From Vibrio orientalis CIP 102891 = ATCC 33934 (GTDB taxonomy: Bacteria; Pseudomonadota; Gammaproteobacteria; Enterobacterales; Vibrionaceae): DNA of 64,000 bases. Every line of letters starts with the position of its first letter. The first letter of the stretch is position 1. The notes under the pieces were generated by a model. It worked only from the letters and a program-made list of their open reading frames with translations, did no database searches and had not been told where the DNA came from. Where the stretch lies: the NCBI RefSeq assembly GCF_000176235.1, contig NZ_ACZV01000002.1, positions 186,001-250,000 of the forward strand. The letters are read 5' to 3'. Made by a program: the position numbers and the translations under genes. Below are positions 28,311-37,667 of the stretch, one piece after another.

Positions 28311-29645
28311 ATGGGTAGTCAATTCCGGATGGATTCCGTTCCAGGCTCGTTGGTTGTAGTGGGAGGAACCTATGAGCCCTGGCTTTCAGTCTTAGAGCAA
28401 GTTGGTTGGAGATGTACGCAGTGCGGAGATTTACGTAAAGCAGATGATTTGTTTACTGAAACCGGTCCTTGTATCGGTATTGTGGATTTAAGCCACGACG
28501 AGTTTAGTTTGAACGGAATCGCTAACTTAGTAAGTAAACATAAGCAAGTTCGATGGTTGGCTTTTATTCGCGAGTCGCAATTGAGTTCTGACACTATCTG
28601 CCAGTTCATTGTTAACTTCTGTATTGATTTCTTTACCGCACCGATCCCTGATGCGCAGTTATTGAGTACCATTGGTCACCAGCTGGGTATGCTTAAGCTA
28701 GAGAAAAAAGTGTGGCCTCACTATGGTAACCAAAGTGATATGGGTCTGATTGGTGACTCTATGCCAGTTAAGCGCTTGCGTGATCAAATTAAGCGCATTG
28801 GTCCTACTGACGTGAGTATTCTTATTTATGGTGAGAGCGGCACAGGTAAAGAGACGGTTGCCCGCGCTGTTCATCGTACCTCTGCGCGCGCTAATAAAGA
28901 ATTTATCTCGGTGAACTGTCGCGCGATGTCTGAGCGCCGTCTCGAGAGCGACCTATTTGGTATTAACCGTGAAGATGCGTCAGAGCCATCAATCTTGGAA
29001 AAAGCGCACGGTGGTACGATTCTTCTTAACGATATCCTTACTTTACCTAAGTCTCAGCAGTTCAACTTACTGCGCTTTCTACAAGAGGGTATGGTTGATA
29101 CCGCATCAGGCCGCAAAGAGGTGGATGTGCGAGTACTTGCCGCCAACTCAGCAGATATAGAGAAAGCGCTGATTGATGGCGATTTCAATGAAGAGCTCTA
29201 TCACTACATTAATGTGCTTAGAATTAATGTCCCAAGTTTGAAAGAGCGAGCAGGGGATATCGCTATATTAGCTCGTCACTTCTTACAGGAATATTCCAAA
29301 GAGTATAACGCTCAAGCGCGTAGCTTTACTGAAGAAGCTGCACGTGCGCTGACCCGCTACCACTGGCCTGGTAATGTGCGAGAATTGATGAACCAAATTA
29401 AGCGAGTGGTTCTGATGTCAGATACCGTGATGCTTGATGAAATGAATCTCGATTTACCGAAACGCAGCGATAGTCGCCGTAGCTTGAAGAGTATTCGAGA
29501 GCGCAGCGAGCGAGATGCACTGCTATTGGTTTTAGAGTCTCATGCAGGGCAAGTCTCGATGGCGGCAAAAGAGTTGGGCGTATCTCGTGCAACAATGTAT
29601 CGTTTGTTAAACAAACACAACTTGATCTCAGACGTCCCTGCGTAA
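28311..29645 (+). CDS. vpsR: Biofilm master regulator VpsR (c-di-GMP-responsive NtrC-type activator)
   Basis: Activates exopolysaccharide and biofilm genes; in V. cholerae it binds c-di-GMP and works with sigma-70 polymerase. 444 residues: receiver-like domain with D59 at the phosphorylation position, AAA+ domain with Walker A GESGTGKE (174-181), and a Fis-type helix-turn-helix at the end (VSMAAKELGVSRATMYRLLNK). Two departures fit VpsR: the sigma-54 contact motif GAFTGA is absent (LFGINREDASEPSILEKAHGG instead) and Walker B reads GGTILLND rather than GGTLFLDE. It follows lysS, as VC0665 follows VC0664. Confidence 0.93.
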   Translation: MGSQFRMDSVPGSLVVVGGTYEPWLSVLEQVGWRCTQCGDLRKADDLFTETGPCIGIVDLSHDEFSLNGIANLVSKHKQVRWLAFIRESQLSSDTICQFIVNFCIDFFTAPIPDAQLLSTIGHQLGMLKLEKKVWPHYGNQSDMGLIGDSMPVKRLRDQIKRIGPTDVSILIYGESGTGKETVARAVHRTSARANKEFISVNCRAMSERRLESDLFGINREDASEPSILEKAHGGTILLNDILTLPKSQQFNLLRFLQEGMVDTASGRKEVDVRVLAANSADIEKALIDGDFNEELYHYINVLRINVPSLKERAGDIAILARHFLQEYSKEYNAQARSFTEEAARALTRYHWPGNVRELMNQIKRVVLMSDTVMLDEMNLDLPKRSDSRRSLKSIRERSERDALLLVLESHAGQVSMAAKELGVSRATMYRLLNKHNLISDVPA

Positions 29646-29665
29646 TTTCCTGCGCCAATCTACTT

Positions 29666-29695
29666 AGCCACGTAATATTTTGCGTGGCTTTTTTA
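29666..29695 (+). terminator. vpsR terminator
   Basis: AGCCACG (29666-29672) and CGTGGCT (29683-29689), loop of ten, then a T run. Confidence 0.8.
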
Positions 29696-29909
29696 TAAAA
29701 TTAAGATAATCCCCCGTCATTTTGATATAGCCAAGATGAATATCTTATTCTCATCGATTGAGAATGGTTATTTTTGGGTGAAAAAATTGTTTTGCTTTTG
29801 TTGGTAAAAAAGCGGTTGAATAATTAATCACTGCGGTTAGAATTTAACCATGAGCTCAGACTCATACCCACAAACCTATTTGGATTAATGCATAGCTAGG
29901 AGGCGCACA

Positions 29910-30029
29910 ATGAAACACATTACTGTTCAATCATTTACCTGTGCGTCTAACGATCATGTCAAGCCTGCAATGGATGCGAATAAACGCACCTTTGTTATCG
30001 CCGATCGAAACCTAGATACAACAATGTAA
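29910..30029 (+). CDS. 39-residue small protein upstream of a DUF1127 gene
   Basis: Encodes MKHITVQSFTCASNDHVKPA followed by 19 more residues ending DTTM. The ribosome-binding site is strong (TAGGAGG, 29897-29903) and correctly spaced, the main reason to accept it. No signal peptide or membrane segment. It is too short to assign a family. Between it and the next gene lies an 11-bp hairpin (30051-30080, TTAATT...GCTGC pairing GCAGC...AATTAA, loop GGAAAA). It is probably cotranscribed with the DUF1127 gene. Confidence 0.55.
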   Translation: MKHITVQSFTCASNDHVKPAMDANKRTFVIADRNLDTTM

Positions 30030-30140
30030 TTAATCCGTACCCTCTTATTTTTAATTGGCTGCGGAAAAGCAGCGAATTAAAACTCAATCTTTGTCGATTC
30101 GTTGATCTTTTCCCAGCCTGTACTCAACTGGAGAAAACTC

Positions 30141-30392
30141 ATGAGTCATTCTGTATATCTAAAGCTAGCCACCGTCTTAGTAAAGGCCGATCTTAAACGT
30201 GAAGAACGTGAATGGAAACGAAAACTGCGTCGTAGTGCCTACGATCTTCCATGGGAAAACGCTCGCTTACTTCGAGACATTGGCTTAGAACAAGATGGTC
30301 GTCCAATCGGTTTTTCTGAGCCTGACAGCGTCAAAGCCGAACGCCGTATACGTCATCTTCGCCGTGTACTCAGTGCGCGAATACCAACGTAA
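30141..30392 (+). CDS. Small DUF1127-like (YjiS) protein
   Basis: 83 residues, very basic at the centre (KREEREWKRKLRRSAYDLPWENARLLRDIGLEQDG). The block ending LLRDIGL matches the DUF1127 signature. In alphaproteobacteria some DUF1127 proteins bind RNA or affect phosphate and carbon metabolism; the Vibrio role is unknown. ATG 30141 follows TGGAGA; the frame is open 13 codons further up without a ribosome-binding site. Confidence 0.7.
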   Translation: MSHSVYLKLATVLVKADLKREEREWKRKLRRSAYDLPWENARLLRDIGLEQDGRPIGFSEPDSVKAERRIRHLRRVLSARIPT

Positions 30393-30398
30393 TCATAA

Positions 30399-30422
30399 GG
30401 GGCAGGTTGCTTCGCCTGCCCC
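30399..30422. terminator. GC-rich hairpin after the DUF1127 gene
   Basis: GGGGCAGG and CCTGCCCC (8 bp) with an 8-base loop between two convergent genes. There is no proper T run on either strand, so it may be a weak terminator or an mRNA end stabiliser. Confidence 0.5.
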
Positions 30423-30455
30423 GAATTCTGTTACTGCCTATGATTAGCTAGACAG

Positions 30456-31490
30456 TTATGGGCAAGGGTTGGAATAAGTCGTCCCAATCTCTTGAATCCC
30501 TTGAAGCAATTCATCCGTTAATACGACATCTAAACTATCAATATTTGATTTCAGCTGTTCAAGGTTTGTCGCTCCGATAATATTGGATGCGACAAACGGC
30601 CTCTGATTGACAAATGCGAGCGCCATTTGGGCAGGATTTAGACCATGCTCTCTTGCCAAGTCTACATAGGCTTGCGTCGCTTGAATGCCTTGCGGCGTAA
30701 AATAACGCACAAAGCGTTCAAACAGAGAACAGCGAGCGCTATCTGGACGAGAACCATTGAGGTATTTGCCACTCAAGCAGCCAAACGCAAGCGGTGAGTA
30801 GGCCAAAAGTTGGACCCCCTCATAGTGGCTGATTTCAGATAAACCGACTTCGAAGCTTCGGTTGAGCAAGTTGTATGGATTCTGAATCGAGACAACTCTT
30901 GGCAATTCGTGCTTCTCTGCCAAGCGCAATAAGGTCATCAAGCCCCACGGCGTCTCATTAGACACACCGATATAGCGAATTTTACCGGCTTTGATCAACT
31001 CAGCGAGCGCTTCCAGAGTTTCAATTAAGGTGACTTCTTCTTGCGAGTCTGGATAAGGGTAATTGAGCTGGCCAAAACAGTTGGTTTGACGCTGCGGCCA
31101 ATGCAATTGATATAAGTCGACGTAGTCGGTCTGTAAGCGTTTCAGGCTGTCATCAATAGCTAGGTGGATGTTTTTACGATCTAGACTCATGTTGTCACGG
31201 ATATAAGGCACATTGCGTGGGCCTGCCACCTTTGTCGCTATCACCACTTTTTCACGCTTGCCTGATTTGGCGAGCCAATTACCGATATATTGCTCGGTCA
31301 AACCTTGTGTTTCTGCCTTTGGTGGGACTGGATACATTTCTGCGCTATCAATGAAATTGACTCCACGTTCTAGAGCGTAATCGAGCTGGCTAAACGCTTC
31401 TTGCTCTGTGTTCTGCTCACCAAATGTCATTGTGCCAAGACAGATCTTACTTAGCTCAAGAGTCGAGTGAGGTAACTTGTTGTATTGCAT
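30456..31490 (-). CDS. tas: NADP(H)-dependent aldo-keto reductase Tas
   Basis: TIM-barrel oxidoreductase. 344 residues with GxxD region FIDSAEMYPVP (catalytic Asp and Tyr), Lys in VVIATKVAGP, His in LYQLHWPQR, and the C-terminal NADP-binding GATNLEQLKSN. The ~345-residue length and YPVPPKAETQG segment match E. coli Tas. Tas lies near mutH in E. coli as well. The physiological substrate is unknown. Confidence 0.88.
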   Translation of the reverse strand: MQYNKLPHSTLELSKICLGTMTFGEQNTEQEAFSQLDYALERGVNFIDSAEMYPVPPKAETQGLTEQYIGNWLAKSGKREKVVIATKVAGPRNVPYIRDNMSLDRKNIHLAIDDSLKRLQTDYVDLYQLHWPQRQTNCFGQLNYPYPDSQEEVTLIETLEALAELIKAGKIRYIGVSNETPWGLMTLLRLAEKHELPRVVSIQNPYNLLNRSFEVGLSEISHYEGVQLLAYSPLAFGCLSGKYLNGSRPDSARCSLFERFVRYFTPQGIQATQAYVDLAREHGLNPAQMALAFVNQRPFVASNIIGATNLEQLKSNIDSLDVVLTDELLQGIQEIGTTYSNPCP

Positions 31491-31617
31491 CGATCTTCCT
31501 TGTTATGGCTTTGAAGTGATACCACTATAGGTGATCTTTCAAAGGTTAGAAAAGGTATCAGATAACAAATTCGCAAAATTTGATAAGTTGGCTAATACTG
31601 TTTTATGGAGGTGAATT

Positions 31618-31929
31618 ATGCAAAAAAGTCAGTTAGATAGATGGATCCATGGGCACCACAAGGACAGCTATCAGCCACCTAAGGTATTTGTGATTGGTTG
31701 TTCTGATTTATCTCAGTATTTACTCGCCGTGGAATACAAACACAAGCTTGAGCCGATTAAAGTGGATGATGAGCCAATCCACTATGATTCGTTGGAGCTG
31801 GTGAAAGAAGAACTATTGCGGTTAGGAGTCGAAAGAGCCTATCTACGCCTACATAACGCCTATGACGAATTTGGCGTCGGAGATGGGCCGTTATATCACG
31901 ATGTAGAGTTGTCTCTGACGACACACTAA
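31618..31929 (+). CDS. DUF6482-like cytoplasmic protein
   Basis: 103 residues, no signal or membrane segment, with [20 protein letters not shown] and a C-terminal [23 protein letters not shown] block. I believe it belongs to DUF6482, a Vibrio/gamma family of unknown function. GGAGG lies close to the ATG. Its last four bases overlap the end of the convergent mutH. Confidence 0.65.
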   Translation: MQKSQLDRWIHGHHKDSYQPPKVFVIGCSDLSQYLLAVEYKHKLEPIKVDDEPIHYDSLELVKEELLRLGVERAYLRLHNAYDEFGVGDGPLYHDVELSLTTH

Positions 31930-32591
31930 ACATAGTGCTGTTCAAGAATACGAGCAGTAAATTGCGTTCTAAGGTAAAACCCTCTTGGTAGGGTTTTTAT
32001 CGGTTTGCCACTTGCGCCGTACGCTTCAGTTAGCACTCGGCTATTGGCTGCTTTAGGACGTAACTGAAGCATTTCACCATGTCGGGCGTTGATCTGCTCG
32101 ACACGACCAAGCACGATCATCTCCATCAACTCTTCCCAGTCGGTTTTCAACTGCAGTTCTTCTTCTTCACTTGGTGACCAAATTAACGGTGAGCCGACGC
32201 GTCGTTCAGCTAAGGGGATTTCACGTTCCCCTTCGACAGGTACCCATAAGACACGAGACAGTTTATTTCTAACATGGCTAGTTTCCCAGGTCAGTCCGTG
32301 AACACCGACTAAAGGGGCAACACAGACAAAGGTGGTTTCTAGCGGTTTTCCTGAATAGCTAATTGGGATGGTTTTTAGCTCGATTCCAAGTTGTTCGAAG
32401 TCTTGTGTTGGTTTACTTCCTGCCGTTGCACCTAAATGCCATTCAAGTAATTGACCAACCCAGCCTTTATCGCGGCGAAGATCCGGTGGAACCTCGATCT
32501 TTGCTTCATCAGCGAGTTCTTGAAAACTGACGCCTGCAATATTACTCGCACGTTCAAGCAGTTCTTGTTCTGACTGGGGTTCTGATTTCAT
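31926..32591 (-). CDS. mutH: DNA mismatch repair endonuclease MutH
   Basis: Nicks the unmethylated strand at hemimethylated GATC after MutS/MutL activation. 221 residues; the D-x(n)-E-x-K catalytic pattern is at [13 protein letters not shown], preceded by a conserved N-terminal arm ([14 protein letters not shown]). A MutH gene implies a Dam-type GATC methylation system in this organism. Divergent from rppH across a 621-base gap. Confidence 0.96.
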   Translation of the reverse strand: MKSEPQSEQELLERASNIAGVSFQELADEAKIEVPPDLRRDKGWVGQLLEWHLGATAGSKPTQDFEQLGIELKTIPISYSGKPLETTFVCVAPLVGVHGLTWETSHVRNKLSRVLWVPVEGEREIPLAERRVGSPLIWSPSEEEELQLKTDWEELMEMIVLGRVEQINARHGEMLQLRPKAANSRVLTEAYGASGKPIKTLPRGFYLRTQFTARILEQHYV

Positions 32592-32672
32592 GTAGCGTCG
32601 ATCTATCTATGAAGAGGAGGGCTATTGTAGCGGAATCTAGCTAAATTTCGAATGCACTAAGATTGATCGTTA

Positions 32673-33177
32673 TGTGCAAAAGATCATCACTTAACGGGTT
32701 ATCCACAGGCTTGGCATTAAAATAGTCTATATTTGTTAGTTATGTATAAATTAACAGTGTTTTTATGGTGACAAAATGCTTGTATTTTCAAGTTATTACT
32801 CAGTTCGTTATTGGTAAGTGTGGATAAATGCAGTGTTGATTGATCTTTAACCGATCTGAGTTACGGTCGTCTTTTTTAGGCCTTAAGTGTTTTATAAGGT
32901 GTTCGGTTTTCTGTAATTGCATGTTTTAAAAGATATAATTGTTTTTAGTTGATGGTTGTAAATCCATCACCCCTCAGGTGCGTCTGTTTATTGATCACTT
33001 TCTCATTGATTCTTCACATAGTTATACACAGAAAAGGTGAATAAATGTGGGCTATGTCTCACATGTGTGTGAGTAACCTCTTATTTGATTAAAAGTTATT
33101 CATTATTTAAGAGGAAGGTAATATTTTTTGTGTGAGTCACACTAGTAAGTTTGCTCCTACTGGGGATATGTGGAAAA
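32673..33177. promoter_or_regulatory. Cluster of five DnaA boxes between mutH and rppH (DARS2-like locus)
   Basis: Matches to TTWTNCACA: 32673-32681 minus (TTTTGCACA), 32699-32707 plus (TTATCCACA, R1 type), 32819-32827 minus (TTATCCACA), 33022-33030 plus (TTATACACA) and 33169-33177 minus (TTTTCCACA). The gap 32592-33212 has no gene and several GATC sites (for example near 32665, 32682, 32841, 32853 and 32993). In E. coli the mutH-adjacent gap of the same divergent pair holds DARS2, which recharges DnaA with ATP. Assignment is by synteny and box content. Confidence 0.65.
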
Positions 33178-33212
33178 ATCACTGTAATTAAGAATTTATT
33201 TGAGGTTGGCCA

Positions 33213-33731
33213 GTGATAGATGGCGATGGTTACCGCTTAAATGTGGGAATTGTAATCTGTAACAGCCATGGTCAGGTCTTCTGGGCTAAACGATACGGAC
33301 AACACTCTTGGCAATTCCCACAAGGTGGAATTGATGAAGGTGAAACCCCTGAACAAGCAATGTACAGGGAGTTATATGAAGAGGTTGGTCTTACTAAGAA
33401 AGATGTCAAAATCGTTGCGACAAGTCGTCATTGGTTAAGGTATAAACTACCAAAACGACTGGTACGCTGGGATTCGAAACCTGTTTGTATCGGCCAAAAA
33501 CAGAAATGGTTTCTACTGCGCTTGGATTGTGACGAGTCACAGATCAATATGCAGCGAGGTAGTTCCCCTGAATTTGATGGTTGGCGTTGGGTAAGTTATT
33601 GGTACCCAGTGCGACAAGTGGTCTCTTTTAAGCGAGATGTATATCGACGCGCAATGAAAGAGTTTGCATCAATGGCGATGCCATTTAAAGAACGCAGAGT
33701 CAAAGGTAAACGTAAACACCGAAGAGGATAG
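33213..33731 (+). CDS. rppH: RNA pyrophosphohydrolase RppH
   Basis: Nudix enzyme that removes 5' pyrophosphate from mRNA and so starts RNase E decay. 172 residues beginning at GTG (33213) after GAGG; the Nudix box [22 protein letters not shown] is complete, and [28 protein letters not shown] is the RppH signature. The tail is highly basic. First gene of a probable rppH-ptsP-TauE-lgt-thyA operon. Confidence 0.96.
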   Translation: MIDGDGYRLNVGIVICNSHGQVFWAKRYGQHSWQFPQGGIDEGETPEQAMYRELYEEVGLTKKDVKIVATSRHWLRYKLPKRLVRWDSKPVCIGQKQKWFLLRLDCDESQINMQRGSSPEFDGWRWVSYWYPVRQVVSFKRDVYRRAMKEFASMAMPFKERRVKGKRKHRRG

Positions 33732-33733
33732 AC

Positions 33734-35980
33734 ATGCTTTCTCAGCTAAGGGAAATAGTTGAACAAGTATCTAAAGTGGATGAGGTTCATCAGGCTTTAG
33801 ATATTCTAGTAAAGCAAACATGCAGTGCTATGAACACTGAGTGTTGTACTGTCTATCTTGCCAATGAAGAAATGCAGCGCTTAGAGTTAATGGCGACTCA
33901 GGGGCTGCGTTTCAAAGGTGACAAGATTCATATTCGTTTCAGTGAAGGTTTGGTTGGTTTAGTTAAACGTAGTGCTGAACCTTTGAATCTCGCTGAGGCG
34001 TCTAAGCACCCCAAATTTAAATACTTCTCAGAGCTAGGTGAAGAGATTTACCAAAGCTTTCTCGGTACGCCGATTATTTACCGCAAGCAGGTGCTTGGGG
34101 TATTGGTAGTACAGCAAAAATCACCGCGCTTGTTCAATGAAATGGAAGAGTCCTTTTTGGTGACTCTTGCTGCCCAGTTGGCGGTTATCATCGCTCATGC
34201 ACAGACCCAAGGTCATTGGCGCTTAGAGAAAAAACAACAAGCGATCCGTGGTGTACCAGCTTCGTCTGGAGTCGCAATTGGTGAGCTGTGGTGGGATGAT
34301 ACTCAGCCGGAGCTCTCAAATGTCTATCCCGCTTCCACGCTTGATGTCGAACGTGAACAAGAGTGGTTACTGCTGGCTATAGAAGAGGCGTTGGGCGACT
34401 TTCGTCGCATGCGTAAAAAACTAGACAGTGAAATCAATAAAGATGCACTGGCTATTTTTGACCTTTTTACCCACCTACTAAATGACCCGATGCTGCGCAA
34501 AGACTTAAAAGCGCAGATTCAAAAAGGGGATCGTGCCGACTGGGCGCTTCGTCAAGTTGTTGAGTCTTACTCTAATCGTTTTGCTCGTATGTCGGATGTT
34601 TACTTACGTGAACGTGCTCAAGACATTCGTGAACTGGGCCAGCGCTTATTATTCTTTTTGCACAATACCGCACAAGATCGTCAGGTTATTGAAAAGCCAG
34701 TGATTTTGGTGGTTAGAGAGCTAACGGCAAGCTTGCTCGCTTCGGTGCCCAAAGAGAAACTGCTCGCGGTCATTTCGCTCGATGGCGCAGCCAATTCCCA
34801 TGCAGCAATCTTATCTCGAGCGCTGGGGATCCCTGCCGTGATGGGCGCTAACCTTAATCCCAAAGTGATTAAGGGAAAATTAGGCGTGGTCGATGGCTAC
34901 AGCGGTAAGATCCTAATTTCGCCAAACAAGCAGCTGTTGCGTGAGTATCGTTCACTGGCTAACCAAGAACGCGAGTTAGCCAATAAGGTTAATCAACGTA
35001 TCGAAGAGCCTGCTTTTACCAAAGATGGTGAACGTATTGAAGTGATGCTCAATGCGGGCTTGAGTGCTGATGCCAATATCGCCATCAACCAAGGGGTAGA
35101 TGGGGTCGGACTGTATCGAACTGAAATATCTTTCCTACTTCAGCATCGTTTTCCATCCGAAGAAGAGCAGACTCAGCAATATCAAGCAGTGATGAACAGC
35201 TACCCTGACAAACGCGTAGTGATGCGTACTCTTGATGTTGGTGGTGATAAGGCACTGCCATACCTGCCAATCGAAGAAGACAACCCTTTTTTGGGATGGC
35301 GTGGGATTCGTTTTACTTTGGATCATCCCGATATCTTTTTAATGCAGATTCGCGCCATGATGCGAGCTAGTTCGATTCATCAGAACTTAAGTATCTTATT
35401 GCCTATGGTTTCTGGTGCTCAAGAACTTGATGATGCAATCGAGTTGATAGAGCGTGCTTATGATGAAGTTTCAGAGCTCGATGAACGTATTCGTATGCCT
35501 GAAATTGGTGTGATGATTGAAGTGCCATCAATGATTTACTTGCTGCCCTTGATTGCGAGTAAAGTGGATTTTGTTTCCATTGGTACCAACGACTTAACCC
35601 AGTATCTATTGGCTGTCGATCGCAACAATGCGCGAGTTGCAGATGTTTACGACTCAATGCACCCTTCCGTAATTATGGCATTAAGTCATATTCATAAAAG
35701 CTGTCAGCAACTGAAGTTACCGGTTTGTATTTGTGGAGAATTAGCCGGTGACCCTATTGGAGCTTTGCTAATGGTTGGCTTAGGCTATCGCAGCTTGAGT
35801 ATGAACACCTCTAACGTGGCCAAAGTGAAGTATCTGCTGCGCCATACTGACGTAAGCGAACTTGAAGCGCTTGCTGACAAAGCGCTGATACAGCCTTATG
35901 GTCATGACATATATACTATGATGCAGGCATTTTTCGAAGATAAAGGTTTTGCTGGCTTTATCCGTGCTGGTAATAAGTAA
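33734..35980 (+). CDS. ptsP: Nitrogen PTS enzyme I (PtsP)
   Basis: Phosphorylates NPr from PEP in the regulatory nitrogen PTS. 748 residues: N-terminal GAF domain (about 15-155), enzyme I N-domain with active-site His356 (NSHAAILSRALGIP), and the C-terminal PEP-binding barrel (GVGLYRTEISFL, VDFVSIGTNDLTQY, CGELAGDP). The GAF domain separates it from sugar-PTS PtsI. Starts two bases after the rppH stop, the same order as in E. coli. Confidence 0.96.
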   Translation: MLSQLREIVEQVSKVDEVHQALDILVKQTCSAMNTECCTVYLANEEMQRLELMATQGLRFKGDKIHIRFSEGLVGLVKRSAEPLNLAEASKHPKFKYFSELGEEIYQSFLGTPIIYRKQVLGVLVVQQKSPRLFNEMEESFLVTLAAQLAVIIAHAQTQGHWRLEKKQQAIRGVPASSGVAIGELWWDDTQPELSNVYPASTLDVEREQEWLLLAIEEALGDFRRMRKKLDSEINKDALAIFDLFTHLLNDPMLRKDLKAQIQKGDRADWALRQVVESYSNRFARMSDVYLRERAQDIRELGQRLLFFLHNTAQDRQVIEKPVILVVRELTASLLASVPKEKLLAVISLDGAANSHAAILSRALGIPAVMGANLNPKVIKGKLGVVDGYSGKILISPNKQLLREYRSLANQERELANKVNQRIEEPAFTKDGERIEVMLNAGLSADANIAINQGVDGVGLYRTEISFLLQHRFPSEEEQTQQYQAVMNSYPDKRVVMRTLDVGGDKALPYLPIEEDNPFLGWRGIRFTLDHPDIFLMQIRAMMRASSIHQNLSILLPMVSGAQELDDAIELIERAYDEVSELDERIRMPEIGVMIEVPSMIYLLPLIASKVDFVSIGTNDLTQYLLAVDRNNARVADVYDSMHPSVIMALSHIHKSCQQLKLPVCICGELAGDPIGALLMVGLGYRSLSMNTSNVAKVKYLLRHTDVSELEALADKALIQPYGHDIYTMMQAFFEDKGFAGFIRAGNK

Positions 35981-35988
35981 GGTTGTTT

Positions 35989-36780
35989 GTGTTAATTGAA
36001 TTACTTCTCGCGTTTATGCTGCTTGGTGCAATTGTCGGTGTGATGGCAGGGCTATTGGGCATTGGTGGCGGTTTGATCGTTGTCCCTGCACTACTATTTC
36101 TGCTACCTATGGCAGGTGTTGATCCTGATATTAGTATGCACATTGCGTTAGCGACTTCTCTGGCGACTATCATTGCAACATCCGGTTCATCTGCTTTGAA
36201 TCACTTCAAGCTAGGCAATGTGGATATGTTTGTGGTGAAGTGGTTAATGCCAGGCGTGGTGGTTGGTGGCTTCCTAGGCGCTAAAGTAGCTGAATGGATA
36301 CCCTCTCAATACCTACCTAAGGTCTTTGGCGTGATTGTCTTCTGTCTCGCGGTACAAATGCTGTTCTCACTTAAAGGCAAGGCAGCTAAAACTATGCCTA
36401 GTAATGCAGTCACTATGGGTATTGGCACTGGAATAGGGATGATCTCTAGCCTAGCGGGTATCGGTGGAGGCTCTTTGTCGGTGCCTTTTCTTAATCGCCA
36501 TGGTATTGATATGCGCAAAGCCGTCGGTTCTTCGTCTGTCTGTGGTTGTATGATTGCGATATCAGGCATGCTAGGGTTTATTATGCATGGTTATAAGGTC
36601 GAGTCTTTGCCTGAATACAGCATAGGTTATGTGTACCTTCCTGCGCTTATCGCCATTGCTTCGACGTCTATGTTGATGACTCGAACTGGGGCCAAGTTAG
36701 CGACATCGTTACCAACCCCAACTTTGAAAAAAATATTTGCACTGTTTTTAATGTGTGTTGCTGGAACTATGTTGCTGTAA
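35989..36780 (+). CDS. TauE/SafE-family sulfite/anion exporter
   Basis: About 263 residues, eight hydrophobic segments in two homologous halves, each with a Gly-rich motif (GLLGIGGGLIVVPAL and SSLAGIGGGSLSVPFL), the DUF81/TauE signature. Family members export sulfite, sulfoacetate or related organic anions; the substrate here is unknown. GTG at 35989 is preferred because TAAGG lies six bases upstream; a TTG at 35983 is in frame. Cotranscribed with ptsP and lgt. Confidence 0.88.
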   Translation: MLIELLLAFMLLGAIVGVMAGLLGIGGGLIVVPALLFLLPMAGVDPDISMHIALATSLATIIATSGSSALNHFKLGNVDMFVVKWLMPGVVVGGFLGAKVAEWIPSQYLPKVFGVIVFCLAVQMLFSLKGKAAKTMPSNAVTMGIGTGIGMISSLAGIGGGSLSVPFLNRHGIDMRKAVGSSSVCGCMIAISGMLGFIMHGYKVESLPEYSIGYVYLPALIAIASTSMLMTRTGAKLATSLPTPTLKKIFALFLMCVAGTMLL

Positions 36781-36836
36781 GGCACTCTCATCTATACGCT
36801 TCATGATTATCTAAACTTAATAAGAGTAAAAATCCT

Positions 36837-37658
36837 ATGTCTCAGGGATACCTTTCCTTTCCTAATATAGATCCAGTATTGGTCTCTATTGGCCCTCTTT
36901 CTATTCGTTGGTACGGCTTAATGTACCTAGTGGGTTTCGCTTTCGCTCTTTGGTTGGCAAACCGACGCGCAGATCAGCCAGATAGTGGTTGGACAAGAGA
37001 ACAAGTTTCAGACTTACTCTTTGCTGGCTTCCTAGGCGTAGTGATTGGTGGACGAGTTGGCTACGTGCTGTTCTACAACTTTGAACTGTTCCTACAAGAT
37101 CCAATCTACCTATTTAAAGTCTGGACTGGTGGGATGTCATTCCATGGCGGATTGCTGGGTGTGATTACGGCAATGTTCTGGTATGCGCACAAAAATGGCC
37201 GTACATTCTTTGGTGTCGCTGACTTTATTGCGCCGTTGGTGCCGTTTGGTTTAGGTATGGGCCGTCTAGGTAACTTTATGAACAGTGAGCTTTGGGGACG
37301 TGTAACAGACGTGCCTTGGGCATTTGTGTTCCCTAATGGTGGGCCGCTACCGCGCCATCCATCACAACTGTATGAGATGTTCTTAGAAGGGATTGTGCTG
37401 TTCTTTATCTTGAACTGGTTTATTAAGAAGCCTCGTCCTCTTGGTTCTGTATCAGGGCTATTCTTAGCGGGTTATGGTACATTCCGTTTCCTAGTAGAAT
37501 ATGTACGGGAACCTGATGCACATTTAGGTCTGTTTGGTGGATTTATCTCTATGGGGCAAATTCTATCACTACCTATGGTGATCATTGGTATTCTGATGAT
37601 GGTTTGGGCGTACAAGCGCGGCCATTACAAAGATGAGTTACCACAACAAACGAAGTAA
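36837..37658 (+). CDS. lgt: Prolipoprotein diacylglyceryl transferase
   Basis: Adds diacylglycerol to the lipobox Cys of prelipoproteins in the inner membrane. 273 residues, about seven membrane segments; signatures [12 protein letters not shown] and [17 protein letters not shown] are intact. Ten bases before thyA, the conserved lgt-thyA pair. Confidence 0.96.
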   Translation: MSQGYLSFPNIDPVLVSIGPLSIRWYGLMYLVGFAFALWLANRRADQPDSGWTREQVSDLLFAGFLGVVIGGRVGYVLFYNFELFLQDPIYLFKVWTGGMSFHGGLLGVITAMFWYAHKNGRTFFGVADFIAPLVPFGLGMGRLGNFMNSELWGRVTDVPWAFVFPNGGPLPRHPSQLYEMFLEGIVLFFILNWFIKKPRPLGSVSGLFLAGYGTFRFLVEYVREPDAHLGLFGGFISMGQILSLPMVIIGILMMVWAYKRGHYKDELPQQTK

Positions 37659-37667
37659 GGAATTGGT

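Noticed and set aside
32673..33177. The DnaA-box cluster as the chromosomal origin
   Set aside because: None of the usual Vibrio origin neighbours (mioC, gidA/mnmG, dnaA, or rctB for chromosome II) is present, and no clear repeated 13-mer unwinding region is seen. Synteny favours a DARS2-type site.
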